This document shows positions 30,430 through 40,079 of a stretch of 64,000 bases of DNA, in pieces. The DNA lies in the NCBI GenBank assembly GCA_903892355.1, contig CAITIE010000119.1, positions 39,059-103,058 on the forward strand, in the 5' to 3' direction. Both the position numbers and the translations under genes were made by a program. The stretch is from an uncultured Pirellula sp. (GTDB lineage Bacteria > Planctomycetota > Planctomycetia > Pirellulales > Pirellulaceae). The notes beneath the pieces are model-generated. The model saw nothing but the letters and a program-made list of their open reading frames with translations. It ran no database searches and had not been told where the DNA came from. Numbering within the stretch: the first letter of the stretch is position 1; the number at the start of each line of letters is the position of its first letter.

Positions 30430-31667
30430 TGACTTAGCGCTTGTTCGAGGTCTGCGATCAAATCTTCGGGATCTTCGATCCCGCAGGACATTCGGATCAT
30501 GTTGTCGTAGATACCGAACGACTCTCGTACCTCCGGTGGATAATCGAAGTAGCTCATGACGAGAGGTTGCTCAATCAAGCTTTCCACGCCGCCGAGGCTG
30601 GGTCCGATTTTGGGAATTCGGCACGCATCGATGACGGCAGCGGTTTCTTTCCAATCCGCATCGCGAACCAAGAATGTGATCAAGCCGCCGAAGCCTTTCA
30701 TGGTTCGTTTCGCAATCTCGTGCGATGGGTGGGACTTTAATCCTGGATAGAAGACCCGTTCGACGCGAGGGTGATTGCTGAGGAACTCCGCGATCTGTTG
30801 GCCGTTTTGGTTATGCCTCTCCATCCGCAGTGCAAACGTTTTTAAGCCGCGTTCAAGAAGGTACATATTGTGCGGGGAGTTGATACATCCCAGGATTCCT
30901 CGAAGCTTTCGGACCGGTTCGAGTTTCTCTCTGGACCCGCAGATGACTCCGGCGAGCAAATCGTTATGGCCCGCCAGATACTTCGTCGCTGAATGCCAAA
31001 CATAATCGACACCGTACTCGAGAGGCCTGACGTTGAAGGGGGTTGCCAGGGTGGCATCGATCAAGGTCTCAACGCCTCGTTCTTTGCCCAACGCAACAAA
31101 TTGCTCAAGATCAATGGCGGTCAAATGAGGATTCGTAGGGGATTCGCTTACGATCATTTTGGTGCGTTCGTTGATCGCAGCATCCATTGCATCAAAGTCA
31201 CTTGTGGTGACTTGATGGGTTACCACACCGAATCGAGATAGGTGCTTGGCACAGAACTCGCGACTTCGGTGGTAGCATTGGTCGAAAAATACAATCTCGT
31301 CTCCTGAGTTCAGTTTGGTCATCAGAAGACCGACGATGGCCGCCATCCCGCTCGAGTAGACGATGGCGTCTTCGGCGCCGTCGAGGGCTGCTAGTTTCCG
31401 TTCCACTACTTTTTCGTTGGGATTTCCGTACCTTCCATACTCCTCGCGATCCTGTTTCTCACGGATGTATTCAAGGATGCTGTCCGTGGATTCAAAGGTG
31501 TAGGTGCTCGAGCAGCAGATCGCATCGGTGATCGCGTCGTAGGCTTTCTGTCGGGCTTCACCGGCATGGACGCTGGCGGTACTGATGCCGGCACGGCGAG
31601 GACCCGATTCGCCTTGGCCGCTGAACACGTTTTGGTTTTTCTTATCCACGATAGTTGCGTTTTGCAT
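30426..31667 (-). CDS. Cys/Met-metabolism PLP enzyme (cystathionine gamma-synthase/lyase-like), first of pair
   Basis: A paralogue of the next gene, about 413 residues from the ATG at 31667 (MQNATIVDKK); the frame extends to 31694 but the ATG at 31667 is preferred. Motifs: TASVHAGEARQKAYDAITDA, YGRYGNPNEKVVERKLAALD, AIVYSSGMAAIVGLL, LIDATLATPFN with the cofactor aspartate, and the lysine of HSATKYLAGHNDLLAGV. The loop EIVFFDQCYHRSREFCAKHL differs from the partner gene. The two enzymes overlap by 4 bp and may carry out consecutive steps, for example synthase then lyase, in converting homoserine esters or cysteine to homocysteine. Which does which cannot be told here. Confidence 0.9.
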   Translation of the reverse strand: MQNATIVDKKNQNVFSGQGESGPRRAGISTASVHAGEARQKAYDAITDAICCSSTYTFESTDSILEYIREKQDREEYGRYGNPNEKVVERKLAALDGAEDAIVYSSGMAAIVGLLMTKLNSGDEIVFFDQCYHRSREFCAKHLSRFGVVTHQVTTSDFDAMDAAINERTKMIVSESPTNPHLTAIDLEQFVALGKERGVETLIDATLATPFNVRPLEYGVDYVWHSATKYLAGHNDLLAGVICGSREKLEPVRKLRGILGCINSPHNMYLLERGLKTFALRMERHNQNGQQIAEFLSNHPRVERVFYPGLKSHPSHEIAKRTMKGFGGLITFLVRDADWKETAAVIDACRIPKIGPSLGGVESLIEQPLVMSYFDYPPEVRESFGIYDNMIRMSCGIEDPEDLIADLEQALSQ

Positions 31668-32260
31668 GATGGACGATTGTCCTCTTGGGGACAACAGTCA
31701 AGAGGAAACAGTCAAAAGGAATTGGAACGAACGGTTTGGAGTGAATGCAGTAAGGCGAACAGGGACTTGCATCAGCAAACGGATGCGCATGACTGCGTTG
31801 ACGGACGTTCATGCTCGGATACCCATTGATGGATACCTCTGCCGATCGCATTTAACTGGGTCGCAAGTTCCCAACACGGAGGGTGTCGCTAGAGGAGACC
31901 CCGAACTGACTCAGGCCATCGAGCGGTCTGCAACGTCATGTTACTTCCGCATCGACAGGAGTTGAGAAAGTGTTTCTCGGGTGGCTCTTTAGCAGTGAGG
32001 CTGCAATCGGCCGCAAATCCCTGAACGCGGTTCAGTCTAGCCGCAACGAATCCCTTGGGCAAGTATTTTCAAGCGGTTTTCGTGGTCGGGTACGGTCCAG
32101 CAGGAACGAGGAAGCGATAGAATGATGCCAGAGCTGCATGGATGCCGGATGATTTTTCCTGATCGTTACATTTTTTGACGGCCACATTTCGAACATCGCA
32201 TTTTCCGACCAGCGAATTTTCGGGCTCTTACTCCAATCAATTCGTAAAACCAACGCAATC
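31668..32260. other. Divergent intergenic region
   Basis: About 590 bp between the minus-strand trans-sulfuration pair and the plus-strand gene at 32261. No gene or SAM-riboswitch signature was recognised. It holds a 14-bp tandem duplication at 31694-31721 and a small palindrome CTGAAC-GCG-GTTCAG at 32021-32035. Promoters for both flanking genes should lie here. Confidence 0.55.
31694..31721. repeat. 14-bp tandem duplication upstream of the trans-sulfuration pair
   Basis: ACAGTCAAGAGGAA at 31694-31707 is followed directly by ACAGTCAAAAGGAA at 31708-31721, with 13 of 14 positions identical. It sits 27 bp upstream of the first gene of the minus-strand pair, where it could fall in the promoter or leader. 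Confidence 0.8.
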
Positions 32261-33589
32261 ATGATGCATTCGATCAATGGCAAAAACAAGCATTGCGACG
32301 ATGCCAATCGATGGCCGCAGGGCGTGCTGTTGGTGGTGAAGGTGTTGGCGACGGTACTTGGTTTGCTGGCCTTTGGATCGAGCGAATCGTGGGCTTACCA
32401 ATCGGAAGCACCTCCGGCGTCGAACGAAGACATCGCAGCATGGATTCGGCAACTGGGGAGTAGTGAATTTGAAGTGCGCGATGGGGCGACGCGGCGATTG
32501 AGTGGATTGACCACCGACCACCTGGGAGTTCTCGAGGATGCATTGGCCAAAGCGACCGACCTTGAGGTGCGTATTCGTCTGTCGAGTGTGATTGCAAAGC
32601 TCAAGTACGAGCGTCAGCAGAGGACGATCAAGGCGTTCCTGCGCGATCCGAACATGTCGAACAACCATGAACTCGAGGGATGGACCAGTTTCTCGCGCGC
32701 GGCCGGTAGCAATCGCAGCGCGAAGCGACTCTTTTTGCAGTTGTACGATCGGTATCCGGAATTGGTCGAGCAGCCGCTTGCGACCTCGAAAGAGGCGGCG
32801 GTATTGGCAAAGAGGGTCGCACGGGGAATTCAGGAGGATGAACTCAAGCGGGGTGAGGGTAGCGGCGCGGATGGTTTGGCCTTGCTGTATTGTCTGTGTG
32901 CGATGGATCCATCGGAGGAAGCAACCTTATCGACCTTGAGTCTGCGAGTCTTTTTGCGTGCGCCCTACAATCAGTTCTTCCGAGACCCACAAGCCAAGAA
33001 GCCGATGGAAGTGATGATGGAAAGGTGGGCGAGCAGTCTCGAAGGAGGTGCTGATCAAACGAGCGCCATCTTGATCATGCTCGAGGCAGAGCTCAACACC
33101 GTTCTTGCGGTCGCTCGTCGGATGCTCCAACAGATTGATGGTCCCAACAGAGCCGAGGCAGACGAATTGCTCATCGCATTGCAAGTGATGTTTCGGTTTG
33201 GCAAAAAAGAAGACTTGCCTTTACTCGAGCGTTGGCTGGCGTGCACCGACGTGAGCGAAGAGAGCGTCAGCTTCAGTTTTCCCGGTGGTGGAGTTCCGGG
33301 AGCGTTGCCCAGGGGGCTGCCTGGCGAACGGAGGCCGACCCCGGAACAGGACCCAGGTAGAACGGTATATACCGTAGAGGTACGAGACGCAGCGGTGTTG
33401 GCGTGCATGCAGATCTCAGGGATGGCGTATCGCGAATACTTTCCAAACATTGTACTGCAAGAGCGACGAGGGTATCTCGGCCGGTCCGTCGCGAGTCCCA
33501 AGGGTGCCGATGACGTGCGCGTGGCCCGCATCGACGCGTGGAAAAAGAACCATTCGGCTGTCGGAAATTCACCGAAAAGTCCGCAATAA
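32261..33589 (+). CDS. Exported protein of unknown function, helical (HEAT-like)
   Basis: A 442-residue protein not recognised as a known family. A hydrophobic segment (VLLVVKVLATVLGLLAFGSS, about residues 23-42) followed by SWAYQ suggests a signal peptide with an unusually long N-region; the ATG at 32264 is an alternative start. The next section (about 54-110, NEDIAAWIRQLGSSEFEVRD, ATRRLSGLTTDHLGVLEDAL and DLEVRIRLSSVIAKL) looks like HEAT/ARM-type helical repeats. A Gly/Pro-rich stretch (FPGGGVPGALPRGLPGERRP) lies near residue 345. The last part includes RDAAVLACMQISGMAYREYF. Planctomycete genomes hold many such exported helical proteins; no role is proposed. Confidence 0.7.
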   Translation: MMHSINGKNKHCDDANRWPQGVLLVVKVLATVLGLLAFGSSESWAYQSEAPPASNEDIAAWIRQLGSSEFEVRDGATRRLSGLTTDHLGVLEDALAKATDLEVRIRLSSVIAKLKYERQQRTIKAFLRDPNMSNNHELEGWTSFSRAAGSNRSAKRLFLQLYDRYPELVEQPLATSKEAAVLAKRVARGIQEDELKRGEGSGADGLALLYCLCAMDPSEEATLSTLSLRVFLRAPYNQFFRDPQAKKPMEVMMERWASSLEGGADQTSAILIMLEAELNTVLAVARRMLQQIDGPNRAEADELLIALQVMFRFGKKEDLPLLERWLACTDVSEESVSFSFPGGGVPGALPRGLPGERRPTPEQDPGRTVYTVEVRDAAVLACMQISGMAYREYFPNIVLQERRGYLGRSVASPKGADDVRVARIDAWKKNHSAVGNSPKSPQ

Positions 33590-33664
33590 GAGCATACCGG
33601 CAGAAATCTGTTCGTACCTCAAACGATCTTATCAATCCTTAGATACCCATCCGAACCGACCCCC

Positions 33665-34174
33665 ATGCGTGATTTCGACCCTGATGAACCTTTGTTGGAT
33701 GATTGGATGCCCATAGGTGATGAGCATTGGATGAGGCAAGCGTTAGGACTGGCTCAGCAGGCGGCGAGCGAGGACGAAGTCCCAGTGGGAGCGCTGGTGG
33801 TCCACAAGGGTCGGGTGATTGCGAGCGCCTACAATCAGCGCGAACAGCTCGCTGATCCTACGGCTCATGCGGAGATGATTGCGATCACCCAAGCGGCATC
33901 GCATTTGAACTCGTGGCGTTTGATCGATTGCGAATTGTACGTGACCTTGGAGCCATGCCCGATGTGCGCGGGTGCAATCCTTCAAGCACGCATACCTCGG
34001 GTTGTTTATGGAGCGATCGATACCAAGGCGGGTGCTGTCGAGTCGTTGTATCGAATGTTGAATGACGATCGACTCAACCATCGATGCGAGGTTGTGGGTG
34101 GTGTTCTCGCGAGCACTTGTGGTCGCGTTTTGACCGAGTTCTTCGAACGCAAACGGAAGCTTGGCAAGAAGTGA
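33665..34174 (+). CDS. tadA: tRNA adenosine(34) deaminase TadA
   Basis: TadA converts the wobble adenosine of tRNA-Arg(ACG) to inosine and is normally essential. The 169 residues carry the zinc-binding cytidine/adenosine-deaminase signature: H68-A-E70 in [13 protein letters not shown], with E70 as the proton shuttle, and P97-C98-P-M-C101 in [11 protein letters not shown], whose cysteines complete the zinc site. Typical flanks are [26 protein letters not shown] and the C-terminal FFERKRK. The first about 20 residues before [13 protein letters not shown] are an extension; MPIGDEHWM could be an internal start, but the ATG at 33665 gives a continuous frame. Position between an exported protein and yjbQ gives no clue to regulation. 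Confidence 0.95.
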   Translation: MRDFDPDEPLLDDWMPIGDEHWMRQALGLAQQAASEDEVPVGALVVHKGRVIASAYNQREQLADPTAHAEMIAITQAASHLNSWRLIDCELYVTLEPCPMCAGAILQARIPRVVYGAIDTKAGAVESLYRMLNDDRLNHRCEVVGGVLASTCGRVLTEFFERKRKLGKK

Positions 34175-34245
34175 TGTGAAGGCTAACCGAGCTTGTGTCC
34201 GCTACCCTCGATGGGCATCTCTCACAATAAACTTTTCCCGCATTC

Positions 34246-34270
34246 AACCTATCTCGCAAAACCTATTTCG
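34246..34270. repeat. Direct repeat across the yjbQ stop codon
   Basis: AACCTATCTCG at 34246-34256 and AACCTATTTCG at 34260-34270 (10 of 11 identical, period 14). The second copy contains the stop codon of yjbQ on the minus strand, so the first copy is a downstream duplicate of the gene end. Confidence 0.6.
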
Positions 34271-34691
34271 TCGCCCCCATCAGCGTGATCACGATTGTCC
34301 GCGGGGTGGCTTGGTCGCGATGTTCGCACAGATAGATTCCTTGCCAAGTCCCCAGTTGCAATCGTCCGTCGCGGATGGGGACGGAAACGCTGGAGCCCAG
34401 CAACGACGCTTTGATATGGGCAGGCATGTCGTCGGGGCCTTCGATGGTGTGAACCAGTGGCTGGTCCTCGGGAACCATTCGGTCAAAGACCGTTTCAAAG
34501 TCGGTTCGAACGTCAGGGTCTGCGTTTTCGTTGATGGTTAAACTGGCCGACGTATGTTGGATGAACACGTGGAGCAAACCGATCGCGGTCGAAGCGATTT
34601 GCGGCATCGCTTGTTCGACCGAGGAGGTGATCAGATGAAAGCCTCTGGGGTGTGGATGCAGCCGGATGGATGTTTGATGCCAGTGAGTCAT
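34263..34691 (-). CDS. yjbQ: YjbQ family protein (UPF0047, secondary thiamine-phosphate synthase type)
   Basis: A 142-residue protein of the UPF0047/YjbQ family, small homotrimeric beta-sandwich proteins. Members have shown weak thiamine-phosphate-synthase activity in other bacteria, but the true role is unsettled. Landmarks are GFHLITSSVEQA, GLLHVFIQHTSASLTINENA, DFETVFDRMVPEDQPLVHTI, DDMPAHIKASLLGSSVSVPI and LGTWQGIYLCEHRD, including the conserved His and Glu/Asp residues that make up the probable active site. The length is typical. It converges with tadA (88 bp apart) and has a stop-spanning tandem duplication. Confidence 0.93.
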   Translation of the reverse strand: MTHWHQTSIRLHPHPRGFHLITSSVEQAMPQIASTAIGLLHVFIQHTSASLTINENADPDVRTDFETVFDRMVPEDQPLVHTIEGPDDMPAHIKASLLGSSVSVPIRDGRLQLGTWQGIYLCEHRDQATPRTIVITLMGATK

Positions 34692-36056
<1,365 letters not shown>

Positions 36057-36252
36057 CGCGATCGCAGTCAAAGGCTAGCATTGAATTTTTTCTAGATAGG
36101 TTGAAGTTTCGTCAATCTTGAGGTGGCGGCATTGACTCATGGGCCGCCATCGCCGTACAAACGCTCGCCGCGATGGGCTGCTCCTTCAACGCTGGGAGCT
36201 TCGCAAATCCTCCCCTGTCTTCCGAACGTTGTTCACTGAAAAGGATCCAGGA

Positions 36253-37104
36253 ATGAGTCGACTGCAAAGGCTGTTGAAGGACCGGATGGGTGCATCGGCT
36301 TCGCGATGCGACACGACGCATGGAAGTCCCTTGACCGCCCCGCCTCGATTGGGATTCCCTTATCGGTTGTTTGTCCCTGAGCATTTTGAAGCTAGGTACG
36401 AATATCCGCTTTTCGTCTGGCTACACAGCGACAACAGCAGTGAGTACGAGTTGGATTCGATCATGGAGGGGATGAGTGTTCGCAACTATGCTGCGATTGC
36501 GCCACGGGCTCATCGCGTTTCCAAAATCTCCAAAAGGTTGTTTCGCTGGGGAACCAACATTGCCGATTTGACGATGGCGGAAGAGTTTGTATTCGATTCC
36601 ATCGATGAAGTATTAGGAGTATTGCCAATCCATCCCGGTAGGATTTTCTTGGGTGGATTTGGGACTGCGGGAACCATTGCGCAATGGCTTGGGTTGAGGA
36701 ATCCTTCGAGGTTTGCAGGGGTTGTTTCGATCAATGGTCCGTTCCCTAAAACCAAGCGAGCACTGGCAGGCTGGAAGCAATCCAGATCCTTGCCAGTTTT
36801 GTTTGCCCAAGGCTCGGATTCGCGACAGTGCATGGATGACGATGTCATCGACACCATGCGGGTTGCGCATGCTGCAGGTTTGGATTACAGGTTTGTTCGA
36901 TTCGAGACAGGCGAGCGAGGTTTCGGTGATGGCGCTATGCCCGATTGTGGTGCGGGTACAGCGCACGCGGATTCGCTCGAAACGGAAATGCTGCTCGCCG
37001 CCAACCGATTCATGATGGGAATTGTGACATCGACGGACGTTCCGCTCGTGGTGAGTTCCGAAGAGCCATCCAGGCCGGTTGCTACAGCGTTTGGCAAGAA
37101 CTGA
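36253..37104 (+). CDS. Phospholipase/carboxylesterase-like protein, nucleophile missing
   Basis: A 283-residue protein with the alpha/beta-hydrolase layout of the phospholipase/carboxylesterase family: FPYRLFVPEHFEARYEYPLF opening, VWLHSDNSSEYEL at the oxyanion strand, and VLPIHPGRIFLGGFGTAGTI at the nucleophile elbow. The elbow reads G135-F-G137-T-A-G140 where active members have GxSxG, so the catalytic Ser is replaced by Gly137. The late SLPVLFAQGSDSRQCMDDDV segment matches the Asp strand, but the expected catalytic His turn is replaced by FETGERGFGDGAM. It may bind rather than hydrolyse. The start at 36253 has AGGATCCAGGA just upstream; the frame is open to 36139. Confidence 0.7.
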   Translation: MSRLQRLLKDRMGASASRCDTTHGSPLTAPPRLGFPYRLFVPEHFEARYEYPLFVWLHSDNSSEYELDSIMEGMSVRNYAAIAPRAHRVSKISKRLFRWGTNIADLTMAEEFVFDSIDEVLGVLPIHPGRIFLGGFGTAGTIAQWLGLRNPSRFAGVVSINGPFPKTKRALAGWKQSRSLPVLFAQGSDSRQCMDDDVIDTMRVAHAAGLDYRFVRFETGERGFGDGAMPDCGAGTAHADSLETEMLLAANRFMMGIVTSTDVPLVVSSEEPSRPVATAFGKN

Positions 37105-37120
37105 GTTTGGCAGGAACTGG
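37089..37120. repeat. 16-bp tandem duplication across a stop codon
   Basis: GTTTGGCAAGAACTGA at 37089-37104 ends exactly with the stop codon of the esterase-like gene and is followed at once by GTTTGGCAGGAACTGG at 37105-37120 (14 of 16 identical). Confidence 0.85.
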
Positions 37121-37461
37121 GACGCGACGGCACAACGATTGACTGTCCAACCCCCCCATCAGGAATTTTCTCTTTTTTCGGCCAACTTCCCGACGGCGCG
37201 AGCGAATTTCTTTTCGTCGCGGTGATGTTTTCCGTGGAGCTTCCTCTGCGGGATTGCGGACCAGCGTCCATCGCAAGACACCCGCAAGGGAAGATATCCC
37301 CGCCCAAGATAAAAACGTGAACTTTCTTCGGGTTTCTGCGTCCTAGAAGCGACAAAAAATGTGCCTCGAGTTGCTATGGCGTGGTGGTTTGCCTTGCCGA
37401 TATCGTGAGTAGGATGCAACAGAAGTCGGCGCAGATCAACGAAAAACAAGTAATAAAGATC
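37105..37461. other. Intergenic region before the J-like gene
   Basis: About 357 bp. Apart from the second copy of the stop-spanning repeat at its left edge, no gene, RNA or firm promoter was recognised. The downstream frame is open from 37381, but the likely start is at 37462. Confidence 0.5.
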
Positions 37462-38079
37462 ATGACTGGAAATAGAACCGCAACCAGAAAACCTCGACGG
37501 ATGGAGGTTTTGTCGCCAGAGGCTGGCAAACTGGTGCGAGAGAACATCGCTCAATTCCGAATCCTGGGTCTCAAGCGAGGGGAGTCGCGGGTGGCTGTCA
37601 TTCGGCAAGCCGCCCAGGAGATGGCTTCGTTGCTAACGGAAAAGGAGCCAGTGTACGACTTTGAGGTCTTCACCAAGCGGCGCTTTGAAATCGCTTTGGC
37701 CGCATACCGGTTGCTCGACCCGCGTCGGCGGAGGAAACGTTTGGAGCGGATTCATTTGTGTTTCCCGCTGGATCGCGAGGAGTTGCTCGACCAGCCGACG
37801 TTCGAAGGGCCCACTGGTTCGGAATCTGAGATTCGGGAAGTATCGGGGCTGATGCAGTTGCCTGTTTTGGAGCGTGTGTTCCAGGAGGAGGCATTGGCGC
37901 CGGAAGCAGTGGCTGCGACGGTTTCGTCGAACTCATGGGTGGCGGCGTCCGAAGTCGATTCGCCGGACCTTGAACTCGAGGAGCGACGTGAAGTCGTTCG
38001 AACGCTTCGCGCGTTCGACCGCGAGAGCGAGACGCGGGGATCGACGTTAAACTGGTTGCGATCGGTGTTTGGATTGTAA
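37462..38079 (+). CDS. Unknown protein with J-domain-like N-terminus
   Basis: A 205-residue cytosolic protein (start MTGNRTATRK). Residues about 31-97 are J-domain-like in outline: QFRILGLKRGESRVAVIRQA, then a gap, then FTKRRFEIALAAYRLLDPRR with RRKRLERIH. The order and spacing recall the helix pattern of DnaJ proteins (ILGL, an AYRLL helix, and a DP-basic end), but the HPD tripeptide needed to stimulate DnaK ATPase is absent. The rest is acidic and shows no known domain, ending STLNWLRSVFGL. It precedes an epimerase gene by 37 bp and may be cotranscribed with it. The likeness is by eye and could be coincidental. Confidence 0.55.
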   Translation: MTGNRTATRKPRRMEVLSPEAGKLVRENIAQFRILGLKRGESRVAVIRQAAQEMASLLTEKEPVYDFEVFTKRRFEIALAAYRLLDPRRRRKRLERIHLCFPLDREELLDQPTFEGPTGSESEIREVSGLMQLPVLERVFQEEALAPEAVAATVSSNSWVAASEVDSPDLELEERREVVRTLRAFDRESETRGSTLNWLRSVFGL

Positions 38080-38116
38080 CTGAGTTTGTTGGAATCGCCA
38101 CGATTGGGACGGCATC

Positions 38117-39139
38117 TTGAGTATCCGCGTATTGGTCACTGGCTACGGCGGATTCTTGGGGGCGGCGATCTGCAGATCGTTGGTGGCGCGAGGGTACTTG
38201 GTTCGAGGCGTCGCGCGGGGTGAATATCCCGAATTGCAGCGGTTGGGAGTGGAGGTCATCCGAGGCTCGGTGACGGACCCAGGTGTTTGCGATCAATCCG
38301 TTCGCGGGATGGATGCGATTATTCATACTGCCGCCTTGGCTGGTGTGTGGGGGCCAAAGCGAGCGTACGAACAGACCAACGTCGAGGCGACCGATGCGTT
38401 GATCGAAGCGGCTCGGAGGCATAACCTCCGAGCTTTCGTTTTTACCAGTTCACCTTCAGTAACTTTCGATGGTTCTCCGCAGTCGGGGATCGACGAATCT
38501 GTTCCCTACCCGACCAAATGGTTATGTGATTATCCGAGAACCAAAGCGATCTCGGAGCAGCGCGTGCTCGAGGCGAATGATTCGGGGACGTTGAGCACCT
38601 GTGCATTGAGACCGCATTTGATTTGGGGTGTGGATGATCCCCATTTGATACCACGCGTCATCGAGCGTTGCCGGTCGGGTCGGCTTCGATGTGTAGGAGA
38701 CGGCAGCAATCTGATCGATACGGTGCATGTCGAGAACGCGGCCCGCGCCCACTGCTTGGCATTGGAGCGGTTGTTGGATCATGATGCTCGGGCGTCCGGT
38801 CGCGCGTATTTCATCACCGATGGTGAGCCGCAAGGTTGTTGGGATTGGATCCGAACCATCCTGGAGTGTGCAGGACTTCGAGCACCCGATCGACGCATTA
38901 GTTTGCAGCAGGCAGCCAGGATCGGGGCGGCGCTCGAGGTTATCTATCGTTTTCTGAGGATCTCCGCGGAGCCACCCATGACACGCTTTGTAGCGGCTCA
39001 ATTGGGTGTCGATCATTACTTTAGGATCGACTCCGCTCGAGAGAGATTGTCTTACCAGCCTGAAGCAAATCGAGCCGCCCGGGTTGCCCAACTCAAGGCT
39101 TGGTTGAGCAAGCCTTCTGGTGGAAGAGGCTACGAGTAG
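38117..39139 (+). CDS. NAD-dependent epimerase/dehydratase (3-beta-HSD-like)
   Basis: A 340-residue short-chain dehydrogenase of the extended type. The cofactor motif is VLVTGYGGFLGAAICRSLVA, followed by VIRGSVTDPGVCDQSVRGMD and AIIHTAALAGVWGPKRAYEQ with TNVEATDALIEAA. The catalytic Ser/Tyr/Lys set is FTSSPSV, then YPRTKAISEQRVL. A late LRPHLIWGVDDPHLIPRVIE block is typical of 3-beta-hydroxysteroid-like or sterol-like dehydrogenases. The substrate is unknown. The only possible start is TTG at 38117, because an in-frame stop at 38081 precedes it and there is no ATG in between. Confidence 0.85.
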   Translation: MSIRVLVTGYGGFLGAAICRSLVARGYLVRGVARGEYPELQRLGVEVIRGSVTDPGVCDQSVRGMDAIIHTAALAGVWGPKRAYEQTNVEATDALIEAARRHNLRAFVFTSSPSVTFDGSPQSGIDESVPYPTKWLCDYPRTKAISEQRVLEANDSGTLSTCALRPHLIWGVDDPHLIPRVIERCRSGRLRCVGDGSNLIDTVHVENAARAHCLALERLLDHDARASGRAYFITDGEPQGCWDWIRTILECAGLRAPDRRISLQQAARIGAALEVIYRFLRISAEPPMTRFVAAQLGVDHYFRIDSARERLSYQPEANRAARVAQLKAWLSKPSGGRGYE

Positions 39140-39144
39140 GCAAC

Positions 39145-39170
39145 TCCACTAGTCGTCCCATCCACTGGTC
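39145..39170. repeat. Direct repeat near the stop of the minus-strand 39169 gene
   Basis: TCCACTAGTC at 39145-39154 and TCCACTGGTC at 39161-39170 (9 of 10, period 16). On the minus strand the second copy overlaps the stop codon (39169-39171), so the first is a downstream duplicate. Confidence 0.5.
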
Positions 39171-39726
39171 AAAGAAGGATCGGGCCTGAGCCTTCTGCGG
39201 GGCCTTCTTCCCATTGCCGCCGCACTTCCCTGAGTCCATACGCGCACAGATCGAATTGCGCACTCAGTCGGTGGAGCAGGTCGCTTGGGGCTTCTTGGTC
39301 TTCCTCATCTTCTATCTCGCTCGCGATCTCATAAGCCAATTTGCCTTGTTGGCAGTAGCTCACGAAGGGGTCCCGAGCGCTGACACCTTCGATGGGTCCC
39401 AATGCACGAATCGATTCCGGGTACAGGCCAGTCCAAAACAGAGTGAAGTCCCCGATATGCCGGTGAACTTCGCGCCTCGCCAAGCCGATCCGGTGCTGTG
39501 CTTCGGCGACCATTGCGACGACTTCGGTCGCGGGCAAGCCGTTCAGTTTACGAATACGCATCATCGCATCGGTCTTGGTGAAGCGGACCAGCAAGTGGCT
39601 GATGTACTGCACGAGCTGGGTATCCGCGATCCCGAGGACCGTGAAAAACGTGTATTCGGAAAGTCCGGCAAAATAACGCTCGAGGACCCGATTGTCCCCG
39701 GGCACAGAAGCACCCTCAAATTGCAT
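39169..39726 (-). CDS. Conserved-looking protein of unknown function
   Basis: A 185-residue cytosolic protein that I do not recognise. It has no signal peptide or membrane helix. Notable parts are LERYFAGLSEYTFFTVLGIA, VQYISHLLVRFTKTDAMMRI, HRIGLARREVHRHIGDFTLF and a C-terminal acidic EIASEIEDEEDQEAPSDLLH. The helical, evenly composed sequence and normal start support a real gene. It is transcribed towards the epimerase and shares a long upstream region with the ECF sigma gene. Confidence 0.7.
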   Translation of the reverse strand: MQFEGASVPGDNRVLERYFAGLSEYTFFTVLGIADTQLVQYISHLLVRFTKTDAMMRIRKLNGLPATEVVAMVAEAQHRIGLARREVHRHIGDFTLFWTGLYPESIRALGPIEGVSARDPFVSYCQQGKLAYEIASEIEDEEDQEAPSDLLHRLSAQFDLCAYGLREVRRQWEEGPAEGSGPILL

Positions 39727-40079
39727 TTCGAAAAGCTCCTAAGTGCAGAACCGCAGGAACCATTTCTACCCAATTCAAGGATATTTCTTAAAACCTCACC
39801 GAGTCAAGATTAATCCTTTTGTTTTTAGACGAATCTTGATTAGTCGGCCTGATTTGACGGGCCGGTTGGGGAGGATTTGGTGCGGCTCCTTCCGAGGGGA
39901 AATTAGGAGTAAACCTTTGACTTCCTGGTGCTTTTGTCGCTAGACTTAGGGTGTCATTCGAGCTTGCACACACGGCTCGCTTCGGACCGCGTGCTTGTCG
40001 ACCGAGGGCCTTCTTAGATGGGCGTTATGAGTCGACGTAGTTACGGCGCTGGGTTTTAGAAATACGGGACCCATTCCCC
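39727..40079. other. Divergent intergenic region before the ECF sigma gene
   Basis: About 353 bp. It contains an inverted repeat (TCAAGATT at 39804-39811 with AATCTTGA at 39832-39839, 20-bp loop) and a promoter-like pair at 39917-39946. No gene was recognised. Confidence 0.55.
39917..39946 (+). promoter_or_regulatory. Possible promoter of the ECF sigma gene
   Basis: TTGACT (39917-39922) and TAGACT (39941-39946) are separated by 18 bp; they match consensus -35 and -10 boxes at 5 and 4 of 6 positions. The leader before the ATG at 40080 would be about 125 nt. Confidence 0.35.

Noticed and set aside
31668..32260. Possible SAM riboswitch ahead of the trans-sulfuration pair.
   Set aside because: I looked for the conserved SAM-I core on the minus strand and did not find it; only a tandem duplication and a small palindrome are present.
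39214..39813. A 199-codon plus-strand frame opposite the 39169 gene.
   Set aside because: The minus-strand frame has a better start and more protein-like composition; the plus frame has no ribosome site or recognisable features.
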